Positions 16,440 through 26,564 of a stretch of DNA of 40,857 nt are shown piece after piece. The notes under the pieces were generated by a model, which saw only the letters and a program-made list of their open reading frames with translations, searched no databases and was not told the origin of the DNA. Origin of the DNA: Planctomycetota bacterium (GTDB lineage Bacteria; Planctomycetota; UBA11346); assembly GCA_003136555.1 (NCBI GenBank), contig PLEW01000146.1, positions 20,905-61,761 of the forward strand, given 5' to 3'. The first letter of the stretch is position 1. The number at the start of each line of letters is the position of its first letter. The translations under genes and the position numbers were made by a program.

Positions 16440-16472
16440 GCCGCCAGCGACCGGGTTCCCGGTCGCTGGCGG
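16436..16472 (-). terminator. Strong intrinsic terminator of the xth unit
   Basis: CCGCCAGCGACCGGG (16441-16455) and CCCGGTCGCTGGCGG (16458-16472) are perfect 15-bp complements. Read on the minus strand, the hairpin is followed at once by CTTTTC, which is the right polarity for terminating the gene ending at 16513. The T-run is the complement of the last A-tract of the 11-bp repeat array. Confidence 0.85.
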
Positions 16473-16512
16473 TGATTGACGCAGCGATGCGCGTGGCGGC
16501 AGCGGCCGCAGG

Positions 16513-17277
16513 CTAGCTCAGGCGCACGCTCACCGGGCAGTGGTCGCTGCCCATGATCATCGGCATGATGCCGGCGTCGGTGACGCGCGCGGTGAGCCCC
16601 GGCGAGGTGGTGCCGTAGTCGATGCGCCAGCCGATGTTCTTGGCCCTGGCGTTGGCCCAGTTGGTCCACCAGGTGTAGGCGCCGGTGAGTTCCGGATTGC
16701 GCTCGCGGAAGACATCGTGGTAGCCCAGGCTGAGCAGGCGGGTGAACCAGGAGCGCTCCTCCGGCAGGTAGCCGGCATTCTTCTCGTTCTCCTTGGGACG
16801 GGCCAGATCGATGGGCTGGTGGGCGATGTTGTAGTCGCCCATCAGCAGCACCTCGCAGCCGCGCGCCTTCCAGCGCTCGAGGTATTTCTCCATGCTGGCG
16901 CAGAAGGCGAGCTTGTAGTCGAGCCGGGCGCCGGCCTCGCGGCTGTTGGGGAAGTAGGCGGTGACCACCACCAGGGTGCCGAAGCGCGCCGCCAGCACCC
17001 GGCCTTCGCTGTCGAATTCCTGCTCGCCGATGCCGGAGAGGATCTCATCCGGCTTGTCGCGGCTGAGCAGGGCGACGCTGCTGTAGCCCGGCTTGTCGGC
17101 GGAGTGCCAGGCGGCATGCCAGCCCTCGGGCTCGAGCAGCTCCTGGTCGAGCTGCTCGGGCCGGGCCTTGGTCTCCTGCAGGCAGATCACCTCGGCAGCG
17201 GGCAGGATGGCCCACGGCAGGAGGTTCTTCTTCGCCACCGACCGGATGCCGTTGACGTTCCAGGTGTAGCACAGCAT
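16513..17277 (-). CDS. xth: Exodeoxyribonuclease III
   Basis: This 254-residue DNA-repair enzyme is an AP endonuclease and 3'-5' exonuclease of the ExoIII family, acting in base-excision repair. The family motifs are in order: YTWNVNGIR (4-12), LQETKA with metal ligand Glu35, GDYNIAH with Asp148 and Asn150, GWRIDY, and the catalytic GSDHCP with Asp245 and His246. Length is normal. It is probably the last gene of a unit with the LOG protein and the adenylate kinase-like protein, since a strong minus-strand terminator follows its stop by about 40 bases. The gap to the preceding gene is 39 bases. No clear Shine-Dalgarno is visible. Confidence 0.95.
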   Translation of the reverse strand: MLCYTWNVNGIRSVAKKNLLPWAILPAAEVICLQETKARPEQLDQELLEPEGWHAAWHSADKPGYSSVALLSRDKPDEILSGIGEQEFDSEGRVLAARFGTLVVVTAYFPNSREAGARLDYKLAFCASMEKYLERWKARGCEVLLMGDYNIAHQPIDLARPKENEKNAGYLPEERSWFTRLLSLGYHDVFRERNPELTGAYTWWTNWANARAKNIGWRIDYGTTSPGLTARVTDAGIMPMIMGSDHCPVSVRLS

Positions 17278-17316
17278 GGCGGGGTCCAGGAGGGTGCGGT
17301 GCTCAGGGCTTCAGGC

Positions 17317-18525
17317 TCAGTTGCCGCGCCTGATCACGGATCCGGCGAAGCGGATGGAGAAGCGGTAGACCGGCTTCTTGCGGCAGGTGATCTCGCCGGT
17401 GTTGACGTCGAGGCGCGCTGGGATGTCCTTGACCTCGGTATAGCCGACCGCGTAGTAGCCGCGCTCGTTGAAGATGTCGAGCAGCATGTGCAGGGCCATG
17501 AGCTGGGAGAACAGCGGGTTCTCGCTGACGATCTCCGTCCGGCCGCTGATCGAATGCACGGTGATGACCGGCATGAACTCGTGCTCGAGGATGTAGATCA
17601 CCTGCTTGAACAGGCTCGTGTGCTCGCGCTGGTAGGAGTCCAGCCGGCGCACCATGTGCTGGCGGGCGTTGATGACGATGTCGCTCGCCAGGGGGATGTG
17701 GTTGATCGAATCCAGGGTCTCGTCGTCGAGTTCGAGCGAGCTCTGGTACTGGAACTCGTGGATGATGTTGCGTTCGACGGTGGCGACATCGGCCTGGGCG
17801 TTGATCAGGTGGTAGTGGAAGGTCTTCTTGAGCGATTGCAGCGCCTCGAGCGCCTGCTCCTTGAACAGGCGGTAGCGTTTGCGGCAGGCCTCCTCGTTGG
17901 TGTCGGTGGCGCGCTCCTCGAGCATATCGCCGACCCCGGTATCGCGCACCCGCTGGTTGTGCGCGATGATCTGCCGTCCGCGCTTGAGCTGGCGTTCGAC
18001 CGACTCGCGCTCCTCGACGTAGAGCACGGTGATGCGGAACACCGGCTGGGGGAAGTACTGGCCCAGGGCGCCGCCGTAGAACTCCTTGCGCAGCTCGAGC
18101 ATCTTCTGGTAGAGCAGCTTCAGGCATTCGCACTGCACCTTGGTGCGCGGAAAGCCATCGACGATCACCCCGTTCATGTACTGCGGATCGAGGAGCTTGC
18201 GGAACAGCAGGCTGACCACCATCGGATCGGCGACCAGGTTGCCCGAGTCCTTGATGCGCTGCGCCTCGGCGGTGTTGAGCAATTCGCTGGTGACGATCTC
18301 CTTGGCGGTGATGCTGCGCTCGCGCAGGATGAACGGCGTGTTGGTGCCCTTGCCCGAGCCCGGCGCGCCGTTCAGCCAGATGATCTCCTTGGGGAAGCGC
18401 AGGTTCTGCCGGCCGTACGACAGCTCCAAGGCCGCCCAGACATCGCGGAAGATGAGTTGCGCCGCCTCGACCGCGGGGTCGGCGTGGGCGATCTCTGGCG
18501 TCTTGGGCGATCCCGGCTGGGCCAT
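17317..18525 (-). CDS. Adenylate kinase-like nucleoside monophosphate kinase with C-terminal extension
   Basis: This 402-residue protein; ordinary adenylate kinases have about 190-220. A leader of about 45 residues precedes the P-loop GAPGSGKGT (53-61), then the NMP-binding part and DGFPRT (123-128). The LID-like region is rich in Arg (QLKRGRQI). The kinase fold ends near residue 245. About 150 further residues (HIPLASDIVINARQHM… to the end) do not match any domain I recognise; they are helix-rich and end with a strand-rich segment. The start is preceded by a strong GGGAGAGGG. It transfers phosphate between ATP and a nucleoside monophosphate by family inference; the nucleotide preference is unknown. 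It lies between the LOG and xth genes. Confidence 0.85.
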   Translation of the reverse strand: MAQPGSPKTPEIAHADPAVEAAQLIFRDVWAALELSYGRQNLRFPKEIIWLNGAPGSGKGTNTPFILRERSITAKEIVTSELLNTAEAQRIKDSGNLVADPMVVSLLFRKLLDPQYMNGVIVDGFPRTKVQCECLKLLYQKMLELRKEFYGGALGQYFPQPVFRITVLYVEERESVERQLKRGRQIIAHNQRVRDTGVGDMLEERATDTNEEACRKRYRLFKEQALEALQSLKKTFHYHLINAQADVATVERNIIHEFQYQSSLELDDETLDSINHIPLASDIVINARQHMVRRLDSYQREHTSLFKQVIYILEHEFMPVITVHSISGRTEIVSENPLFSQLMALHMLLDIFNERGYYAVGYTEVKDIPARLDVNTGEITCRKKPVYRFSIRFAGSVIRRGN

Positions 18526-18615
18526 ATCCCTCTCCCTAGGTGGGGGAGCGCCATGATTGTGGTTTCTTCCAGCGGCACAATCCTCTCTCTGCCCGCAGCC
18601 GCCCCGGACGGGGGG

Positions 18616-19341
18616 TCAATCCCGGGTCTCCACCGGATCGATGTCCTGGAGCTGATCGAGCCCGACCCGGCCGTTGCGGCGTTCGCGCAGGAAGGCATGG
18701 GTGCCCTCATGCGAGACGCGCGCCAGCGCGGCGACCGCCTCCTCGACCGTATCGACCAGGGTGAAGAGGTCGAGGTCGCCATGGCTGATGTAACCATGCT
18801 CATCCTCCATGGTGGTCTTGATCCAGTCGATCATGCCCTGCCAATACGCGCGCCCGAAGAGCACGATCGGCATCGGGGCGATCTTGTGGGTCTGCACCAG
18901 GGTGACGACCTCGAACATCTCATCGAGGGTGCCGAAGCCGCCGGGCATCACCACCACCGCGCAGGTGTGCTTGAGGAACATCACCTTGCGCACGAAGAAG
19001 TAGTGGAACTTGACCTCGACGTTGATGAAGGGGTTGGAGTGCTGCTCCATCGGCAGGTTGATGCACAGGCCGACGCTGGTGCCCTTGGCCGACTTGGCGC
19101 CCTTGTTGCCGGCCTCCATGATGCCGGGGCCGCCGCCGGTGATGACGGGATAGCCGAGCTTGACCGCGCTGGCGGCGATCTGCTCGGCGGCGAGGTAGTG
19201 CGGATGGGCGGTATTGGTGCGCGCCGAGCCGAAGATGGCGATCGCCTTGGGGATCTCGTTGAGGGTCTGGAAACCGGCGGCGAATTCGCCCATGATGCGG
19301 AACATGCGCCATGAATTCGATTCGATCTTGCTTGGGTCCAT
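18616..19341 (-). CDS. LOG-family protein (cytokinin riboside 5'-monophosphate phosphoribohydrolase type)
   Basis: This 241-residue protein has both LOG hallmarks: GGGPGIMEAGNKGA and PGGFGTLDE. LOG proteins cleave nucleoside 5'-monophosphates to base and ribose 5-phosphate; many bacterial members act on AMP-like substrates. The longer, type-II-like form fits its TIGR00730-like layout. A GAAGGAGAG ribosome-binding site precedes the ATG at 19341. The gene heads a likely three-gene unit whose next member is a nucleoside monophosphate kinase, so both act on nucleoside monophosphates. A TATACT box is seen about 75 bases upstream. Confidence 0.85.
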   Translation of the reverse strand: MDPSKIESNSWRMFRIMGEFAAGFQTLNEIPKAIAIFGSARTNTAHPHYLAAEQIAASAVKLGYPVITGGGPGIMEAGNKGAKSAKGTSVGLCINLPMEQHSNPFINVEVKFHYFFVRKVMFLKHTCAVVVMPGGFGTLDEMFEVVTLVQTHKIAPMPIVLFGRAYWQGMIDWIKTTMEDEHGYISHGDLDLFTLVDTVEEAVAALARVSHEGTHAFLRERRNGRVGLDQLQDIDPVETRD

Positions 19342-19415
19342 GACGGCTCTCCTTCAGGGTGCTGGACGATGCAGTGGTCGATGGGACGGGGGAATGGTGC
19401 GCTCCGGCATCTGCG

Positions 19416-19421
19416 AGTATA
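19416..19421 (-). promoter_or_regulatory. Possible -10 box for the LOG-adk-xth unit
   Basis: The minus strand reads TATACT (19421 to 19416) within the 162-base gap between mnmG and the LOG gene, 75 bases before the LOG start. No strong -35 is visible 16-18 bases upstream. Confidence 0.35.
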
Positions 19422-19503
19422 GCACGAAAACCCCTGGTGCGCCTGGACTTTCGCCCGCGCAGGTGGGCGCTCTCTAGGCGGCGGGCGCTCGATTTTTGAC
19501 CAT

Positions 19504-21369
19504 TCAGCGGGGCTGGGGCGGGCCGGGGTGGGCTGGAGGCAGGGGTGGGCCATGGACCCGGCGGGTGCGGGACTGCAGCGCAGCGTACAGGGTCTCCATG
19601 TCGACCACGCTGACGCCTGGCAGCGAACCGGCCTCGCCGAGGGTGCGCGGCCGTGCCTTGATGAGGCGCAGCCTTCCCTCGGTGCTGAGGGTTGAGAGCG
19701 CGGCGACATCGAAGCCCTCGGGCAGGGGCAGGTCGCGGAAGCGCTGCAGGCGGTCGATCTTGACCGCCTGGCGCTCGAGGTAGGTGGCATAGCGCAGCGA
19801 GATCCAGGCCTGCTCGGCGACCAGCGCCTCGGCCTGGGTGAGCTGGGGCACCGCCAGCTGGCAGTCCGCGAAGCTCAGGCCCTCGCCGGCGACCCGGCGT
19901 GCGGTCTCGGCGGGGACGCTCGCCAGCAGCTGTCCGACCGCCTGCTCCTTGGCCTGCACCAGGGCGGCGCGCTCGGACGAGACCAGCCCGCAGCGCGCCG
20001 CCAGCGGGGTCAGCCGGCGATCGGCATTGTCGGCGCGCAGATGCAGGCGGTGCTCGGCACGCGAGGTGAACATGCGGTAGGGCTCCTCGGGCATGCGCGT
20101 CACCAGGTCGTCGATCAGCACGCCGATGTAGGCATCCGCGCGCGACAGGCGCAGCTCGTCGCGGCCGCCCAGCGTCAGGGCGGCGTTGGCGCCGGCGATG
20201 ATGCCCTGCGCCGCCGCCTCCTCGTAGCCCGAGGTGCCGTTGATCTGGCCGGCCAGGTAGAGTCCGGACACCTGGCGCACCTGCAGGGTATGGTCGATCT
20301 GGTCCGGGGCGACGACATCGTACTCGACCGCGTAGCCGTAGCGCAGGACGTGCGCCTCGGAGAGCGCCGGGATCTCCCGCAGCACCGCATCCTGGACATC
20401 CAGCGGCAACGAGGTCGACAGGCCGTTGACGTAGATCTCCTTGGTCTCACGGCCCTCGGGCTCGAGGAACAGGTGATGGCTGTCGCGCTCCTTGAAGCGC
20501 ACCACCTTGTCCTCGACCGACGGGCAGTAGCGCGGGCCGACCGAGCTGATCTGGCCGTTGTACATCGGCGCGCGGTGGAGGTTGGCGAGGATGTGCGCGT
20601 GGGCCTTGGGATTGGTATGGCACATCCAGCAACTGATCTGCGCCTGGGTGATGCGCGCGGTCAGGAAGCTGAAGGGCGCCGGGGGGTCGTCGCCCGGCTG
20701 CTCGGTGCACAGCTCCCACTTGATCGAGTCGGCATGCAGCCGGCAGGGGGTGCCGGTCTTGTGGCGCAGCAGGCGCAGCCCCATGGCGGTGAGCGCATCC
20801 GACAGCCCGGCGGCCGCCTGGTCGCCCATCCGCCCGCCGCTGGTCCTGCTCTCGCCCTGGTGCATCAGCGCCTTGAGGAAGGTGCCGGTGGTGATGACCA
20901 CGCGCTTCGCATGCAGTGTGCGCCCGTCGCGCAGGCGGATGCCGGCGATCGCGGCGCGCGACCCGGCGGTCTGCGGCGGCGAGGTGGCCAGCTCCCAGGC
21001 CTCGCCCTGGACCGGGTGGAGCCCCGGCAGCGATTCGACCGCATGCTTCATCCACTGCGCATAGGCGGCCTTGTCGCACTGCGCCCGCGGACTCCACAGC
21101 GCCGGGCCCTTGGAGCGGCCCAGCAGGCGGAACTGGATGCCGGTAGCATCGGTCGCCAGCCCCATCAGGCCGCCGAGGGCATCGACCTCGCGTGCCAGCT
21201 GGCCCTTGGCCACCCCGCCGACCGAGGGATTGCACGACATCTTGCCGACGGTGTCGAGGTTGCCGCTCACCAGCGCGGTGCGGCAGCCGAGGCGCGCGGC
21301 GGCGGCCGCCGCCTCGATGCCGGCATGGCCGGCGCCGACGACGATGACATCGAAGTGGTTGTCGGGCAT
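19504..21369 (-). CDS. mnmG: tRNA uridine-5-carboxymethylaminomethyl modification enzyme MnmG (GidA)
   Basis: This 621-residue FAD enzyme works with MnmE to add (carboxymethyl)aminomethyl to U34 of several tRNAs, using methylene-tetrahydrofolate. It has the FAD motif VVGAGHAGIE (10-19) and both conserved cysteines: Cys46 in KMSCNPSVGG and one near residue 280 in GPRYCPSVEDK. It also has 'NGTSGYEEAAAQG' and the C-terminal MnmE-contact region 'RPRTLGEAGSLPGVS'. The ATG at 21369 is where family homology begins; the frame is open far upstream but that part is a shadow of the next genes. It appears fully functional by motif, in contrast with the reduced MnmE-like protein encoded at 7050-7940. Confidence 0.95.
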   Translation of the reverse strand: MPDNHFDVIVVGAGHAGIEAAAAAARLGCRTALVSGNLDTVGKMSCNPSVGGVAKGQLAREVDALGGLMGLATDATGIQFRLLGRSKGPALWSPRAQCDKAAYAQWMKHAVESLPGLHPVQGEAWELATSPPQTAGSRAAIAGIRLRDGRTLHAKRVVITTGTFLKALMHQGESRTSGGRMGDQAAAGLSDALTAMGLRLLRHKTGTPCRLHADSIKWELCTEQPGDDPPAPFSFLTARITQAQISCWMCHTNPKAHAHILANLHRAPMYNGQISSVGPRYCPSVEDKVVRFKERDSHHLFLEPEGRETKEIYVNGLSTSLPLDVQDAVLREIPALSEAHVLRYGYAVEYDVVAPDQIDHTLQVRQVSGLYLAGQINGTSGYEEAAAQGIIAGANAALTLGGRDELRLSRADAYIGVLIDDLVTRMPEEPYRMFTSRAEHRLHLRADNADRRLTPLAARCGLVSSERAALVQAKEQAVGQLLASVPAETARRVAGEGLSFADCQLAVPQLTQAEALVAEQAWISLRYATYLERQAVKIDRLQRFRDLPLPEGFDVAALSTLSTEGRLRLIKARPRTLGEAGSLPGVSVVDMETLYAALQSRTRRVHGPPLPPAHPGPPQPR

Positions 21370-21427
21370 GGCGTGTGCGAGAGTATGGCGGCGTGGCGGG
21401 CCTGGCCAGGGGGCGGGACGCCAGGCC

Positions 21428-21970
21428 TCAGCGGCGCTTGAGCTGGGCGATGTAGTGGACGAAGCCGGTCCCCTGCTGGACCAGCCGCGTCGCGAGGTCG
21501 GGATCGACCAGCTCGCCCTGGGGGGTGTATTGCCTGTAGCTGTCGCCGATGAACACCCGTCCGGGGTAGAGGTGGGCGTTGCGATAGCCGGCCACGCCCT
21601 GCAGATGCTCGACCGCGCGCAGGCCCTGGAACTGGCCGGCGGCATGGCCGATGAAGGCGCAGGGGCGCTGGTCGAAGCCCTGCGGATACGGCAGCATGTC
21701 GATGAACAGCTTGAGGATGCCGGGATAGCTGCCGTTGTATTCGGGGACGATGAACACCACGCCGTCGGCGGCGAGGAAGCGCGCCACCAGGGCGCGCACC
21801 GCAGCTGCCGGCTCCTTGTACGCGCTGGGCTCGAGGAAGTCCGCTCCCAGCGCGAGCTCCAGCAGATCGACCGAGCAGTCGAGCGTCCTGTAGGAGCTGG
21901 CCACCAGGGCGGCAAGCCGTACCGACAGGCTGCCGGCGCGGTTGGTCCCGGGGATGACGACGATGTGCAT
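21428..21970 (-). CDS. NADPH-dependent FMN reductase family protein
   Basis: This 180-residue flavodoxin-like protein has the FMN phosphate loop 'VIPGTNRAGSLS' (5-16), the signature 'PEYNGSYPGILKLFIDML', and 'FIGHAAGQFQGLRAVEHL'. Family members reduce FMN, quinones, azo compounds or metals with NADPH. AGAGAGGG precedes the ATG at 21970. It is 58 bases upstream of mnmG on the same strand and 103 bases downstream of the LamG gene, so cotranscription is possible. Nothing in the sequence fixes the acceptor. Confidence 0.85.
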   Translation of the reverse strand: MHIVVIPGTNRAGSLSVRLAALVASSYRTLDCSVDLLELALGADFLEPSAYKEPAAAVRALVARFLAADGVVFIVPEYNGSYPGILKLFIDMLPYPQGFDQRPCAFIGHAAGQFQGLRAVEHLQGVAGYRNAHLYPGRVFIGDSYRQYTPQGELVDPDLATRLVQQGTGFVHYIAQLKRR

Positions 21971-22073
21971 TGCGGCCCTCTCTGGACGCGCGGTCGATCG
22001 CGCTGCCGCCGTGCGCCTGGCGGTCGGGGGATGAGGAGGTGGACGGGACGCTGCGACGCCGGCGAGGGCGGCC

Positions 22074-22844
22074 TCAGCCGGGCAGCGGCACCTGGGCATG
22101 CAGGGCGAGCAGGGTGGTGGCATCCAGCGAGCGGTTGCACACCGCCACCCCGCCGATCGCCCCGGCGAACCAGTCGCCCATCTCGCCCGCGCGGTGCACG
22201 GCGGCGACGGTGAAATCGGCGCTGCCATTGGCGATGCCGCCGGACCAGCTGCTGGGGTTGAGCCCCGGTCGCGGGTCCAGCTGCCCGTCGATGTAGACCC
22301 GCGCCTCGTTGCCGCCGGTGGCGGCGCGGCCGAAGGTGCAGGCGAGGAAATGCCAGCTGCTGTCGAGCTTGGTGGCGCCGATGGCCAGCTCGCGGCTGAA
22401 TTTCGCTCCTTGGGCGGCGGCGGCTCCGGTGCAGGAGATCTGCCCGGCCACCTGGTCTCCGGAGTCGTGCTCGCGGACATCGATGAAGAGCGCGTACTGC
22501 CGGCGATGGGCGGCATCGTGCCAGATGCCCGCCACCGCCTGCGCCTGCTCCAGCCGGCGCGGTTCCCGGCGCACCCAGGCCAGCAGGCTGACCTCGGCTT
22601 CCGGCCCATGGAGGTTGAGCGCCGGGCAGGCCTCGCGCGGGCATTCCAGCCAGCGGCCGGGGACGATGTTGGCGCAGTAGGGGCCGAAGATCCCGCCGTC
22701 GATGCGGTCGATGATGCCGCCCGCCTCATGCAGGGCGTAGGCGCCCTGACCGTGCGCCAGGCGCTGCTGGCCGGCAGGCTGCTGGAAGTCCCAGAAGCTG
22801 ACCAGTCCGGGGAGCGCCAGCACCGCATCGCGCGGTGCGCTCAT
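22074..22844 (-). CDS. LamG / concanavalin-A-like domain protein without signal peptide
   Basis: This 256-residue protein is essentially one LamG-like jelly-roll. It opens 'ALPGLVSFWDFQQPAGQ', has the middle strand 'SSWHFLACTFGRA..GNEARVYIDGQL', and ends 'FAGAIGGVAVCNRSLDATTLLALHA', the standard order of LamG_3 domains. No signal peptide or transmembrane segment precedes it, which is unusual for LamG proteins. Two starts are possible: ATG 22844 (given) and GTG 22880; neither adds a signal sequence. It follows gnd on the same strand by 39 bases. Such domains bind glycans or other ligands in secreted proteins; a role inside the cell is unclear. Confidence 0.75.
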   Translation of the reverse strand: MSAPRDAVLALPGLVSFWDFQQPAGQQRLAHGQGAYALHEAGGIIDRIDGGIFGPYCANIVPGRWLECPREACPALNLHGPEAEVSLLAWVRREPRRLEQAQAVAGIWHDAAHRRQYALFIDVREHDSGDQVAGQISCTGAAAAQGAKFSRELAIGATKLDSSWHFLACTFGRAATGGNEARVYIDGQLDPRPGLNPSSWSGGIANGSADFTVAAVHRAGEMGDWFAGAIGGVAVCNRSLDATTLLALHAQVPLPG

Positions 22845-22883
22845 GGGAGTCGCGCCCTGGGCAGAGCGTGAGTCGTGCACCGC

Positions 22884-24314
<1,431 letters not shown>

Positions 24315-24458
24315 AGCTTGTCCTTGGGAAGGAATCGGGATCGAGGCGGAAGGGGCGAAGGGTGCGAGGTGCACAGCGTGCGTCAACTCGCTTCACGGTC
24401 CAGCGGCAGTTGCCACCCCCTGGGCGGCCCGGCCGAGTGGGGCCGACGCGATCGCTGG

Positions 24459-24761
24459 TCAGTTGTGCGGCGGCTGGTTGCCCAGCTGCTGGTAGCCGAG
24501 CTCGAGGGCCTTCTCCAGGCCGGGGATCTTGTTGTCCGCGGCGAGGTACAGCGCGACTTCGATGCGGCCCTTGTCGTAGACGATCAGCACCCTGCTCACC
24601 CCCGAGGTGTGCAGGAAGACCTGTTCATCGTCGGCCTTCTGCTGTTCGGTGGCGCCCTGCTTCTGGAAGGCGTACTCCAGGAGACTGTCCTGGCGCTGCT
24701 GGCAGCCGCCCAGGAGGGCGGCGCAGAGGACGAACAGGATGGCGAGGCAGCGATGCGGCAT
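24459..24761 (-). CDS. Small lipoprotein of unknown function
   Basis: This 100-residue protein has a short basic start, a hydrophobic stretch and a lipobox (ALLGG then Cys), so it should be lipid-anchored. The mature part (about 80 residues) is polar: 'EYAFQKQGATEQQKADDEQVFLHTSGVSRVLIVYDKGRIEVALYLAADNKIPGLEKALELGYQ…'. It has two strands and a C-terminal helix but matches no family I recognise. The frame is open upstream to 25046, but the lipoprotein signal fixes the ATG at 24761. It is 144 bases upstream of gnd on the same strand and divergent from glyA. Confidence 0.7.
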   Translation of the reverse strand: MPHRCLAILFVLCAALLGGCQQRQDSLLEYAFQKQGATEQQKADDEQVFLHTSGVSRVLIVYDKGRIEVALYLAADNKIPGLEKALELGYQQLGNQPPHN

Positions 24762-25038
24762 GCGGGGACCCCTGGCTGATAGGCCGCAGGATAGACCGCG
24801 GAGGGAAGAGTCTACCGCTGTCAGCCCGCGGTCTGCCGATCGAGCCTTGGCGCGGCGGGTTGCCGCTTGAGCGCCCCGACCTCGCGCCATGCTCGCGGCA
24901 GAGATGACTGGCGCTGGACCGCTATCCCGCGGTCGACGCGGGCTACCGCGAGGAAGTCTCGAGCTCGAACGCTTGCCGCCGCGCGCCTGGGCAGCCGATG
25001 AACCGCCGCCGACCGCGGCCCTTCCCAGGAGTTGCCCC

Positions 25039-26346
25039 ATGGCCATCCAGTCCTCGCGCGCCTCCGACCGCGCCAGCCCCTACCGCGTGTCCCACACCGC
25101 CCCGCGTTCGCTGGCCGACGCCGATCCCGAGGTCGCCGCCATCATCGGCCGGGAATGGCAGCGCCAGCAGTACACCATCGAGCTGATCGCCTCCGAGAAC
25201 ATCGTCTCGACGGCGGTGCTGGAGGCCCAGGGCTCGGTGCTCACCAACAAGTACGCCGAGGGCTATCCCGGCAAGCGCTACTACGGGGGGTGCGAATTCG
25301 TCGATCAGGCCGAGGAGCTGGCGATCAGGCGCGCTGCGCAGCTGTTCAAGACCGATTACGCGGTCAACGTCCAGCCGCATTCCGGTTCGCAGGCCAACAT
25401 GGCGGTCTACCTCGCCGCCGGGCTGAGCAAGGGCGACCGCGTGCTGGGCATGAGCCTCGATCACGGCGGCCACCTGACGCACGGCTACAAGCTCAACTTC
25501 TCCGGCCTCGACTATACCATCCAGTCCTATGGCGTGACCAAGGACCAGCAGGTGATCGACTACGATGAGCTCGAGCGCCTGGCTGTCGCATTCCAGCCCA
25601 AGATGATCATCGCGGGGGCCTCGAACTATTCGCGCACCATCGATTTCCACCGCTTCGCCGACATCGCCGCCAAGGTCAAGGCGCTGCTATTCGTCGACAT
25701 GGCGCACATCGCCGGCCTGGTCGCCGCCGGTCTGCATCCCTCGCCCTTCGGCCATGCCGACTTCGTCACCACCACCACCCACAAGACCCTGCGCGGCCCG
25801 CGCGGCGGGATGATCTTCGCGCGCAGCCCCGAGCATGCCAAGAAGGTCAACAGCCGGGTGTTCCCCGGCATCCAGGGCGGGCCGTTGATGCACGTGATCG
25901 CCGCCAAGGCGGTGGCCTTCGGCGAAGCGCTGGCACCGGAGTTCGGCGAATACATGGCGCGCGTCCAGTCCTCGGCGCGGGCGATGGCGGAGACCTTCCT
26001 GGCGCTGGGGTGGCAGGTGGTCTCGGGCGGGACCGATACCCATCTGTTCTCGCTGAATGTGATGAGCAACGGCGTGACCGGCAAGCAGGCCGAGGACAAG
26101 CTGCATGAGGTCGGCATCACGGTGAACAAGAACCTCATCCCCTTCGACACCCAGCCGGCGCAGCAGGGCTCGGGCATCCGCATCGGCACGCCGGCGGTGT
26201 GCAGCCGCGGCTTCGGCAGCGAGCAGGCGATCAGCGTCGCCCGCCTGATCGACCGCGCCCTGAAGGCCGGCGATCAGCCCGCCGTGCTGTCGGAGGTGCG
26301 CAAGGAGGCGCGCGCGCTGTGCGAGCGCTTCCCGATCTACCGCTGA
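25039..26346 (+). CDS. glyA: Serine hydroxymethyltransferase
   Basis: This 435-residue PLP enzyme interconverts serine and glycine with transfer of a one-carbon unit to tetrahydrofolate. Its motifs are '[10 protein letters not shown]', '[15 protein letters not shown]', '[10 protein letters not shown]', '[10 protein letters not shown]', the PLP-binding lysine in [14 protein letters not shown], and 'GIRIGTPA'. The ATG at 25039 has AGGAG eight bases upstream; the frame is open 50 codons further but there is no homology there. It stands alone, with a 277-base upstream region in which I see no recognised riboswitch. Its product methylene-THF is the one-carbon donor used by MnmEG, though no operon link is visible. 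Confidence 0.97.
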   Translation: MAIQSSRASDRASPYRVSHTAPRSLADADPEVAAIIGREWQRQQYTIELIASENIVSTAVLEAQGSVLTNKYAEGYPGKRYYGGCEFVDQAEELAIRRAAQLFKTDYAVNVQPHSGSQANMAVYLAAGLSKGDRVLGMSLDHGGHLTHGYKLNFSGLDYTIQSYGVTKDQQVIDYDELERLAVAFQPKMIIAGASNYSRTIDFHRFADIAAKVKALLFVDMAHIAGLVAAGLHPSPFGHADFVTTTTHKTLRGPRGGMIFARSPEHAKKVNSRVFPGIQGGPLMHVIAAKAVAFGEALAPEFGEYMARVQSSARAMAETFLALGWQVVSGGTDTHLFSLNVMSNGVTGKQAEDKLHEVGITVNKNLIPFDTQPAQQGSGIRIGTPAVCSRGFGSEQAISVARLIDRALKAGDQPAVLSEVRKEARALCERFPIYR

Positions 26347-26350
26347 CCCC

Positions 26351-26385
26351 CCGGGACGGCTGAGCGGTCACATCTGCCGTCCCGG
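26351..26385 (+). terminator. Terminator after glyA
   Basis: CCGGGACGG (26351-26359) and CCGTCCCGG (26377-26385) form a perfect 9-bp stem with a 17-base loop, starting five bases after the glyA stop. It is followed by a T-containing stretch (TTGTCTGCTTT). The remaining ~180 bases to the next gene show nothing else recognisable. Confidence 0.6.
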
Positions 26386-26564
26386 CCCGTTGTCTGCTTT
26401 CGCCAACCCCGCTGCCAGCCCCCATGAGCCGGTCAGCGGCCTTTGTCCTGGCTGCGCCCAGGGCGCGGGCCAGCAACGGCTTGCGCCGAAGACGGTAGAT
26501 TCTCAAGGCGCGCTCGCCACGCGCCCTGTGGACCCGATTCCCCCCACCGCCAGGTCCGACACCC

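Noticed and set aside
16159-16440. Cobalamin riboswitch before nrdJ
   Set aside because: I looked for the conserved B12 box and the surrounding pairing on the minus strand and did not find it.
16540-19314. 924-codon plus-strand open frame across xth, adk-like and LOG genes
   Set aside because: It lies antisense to three well-supported genes and has low-complexity Asp/Gly/His composition typical of shadow frames.
24762-25038. Glycine or folate riboswitch before glyA
   Set aside because: The 277-base region is GC-rich with several possible stems, but none of the conserved core segments could be recognised.
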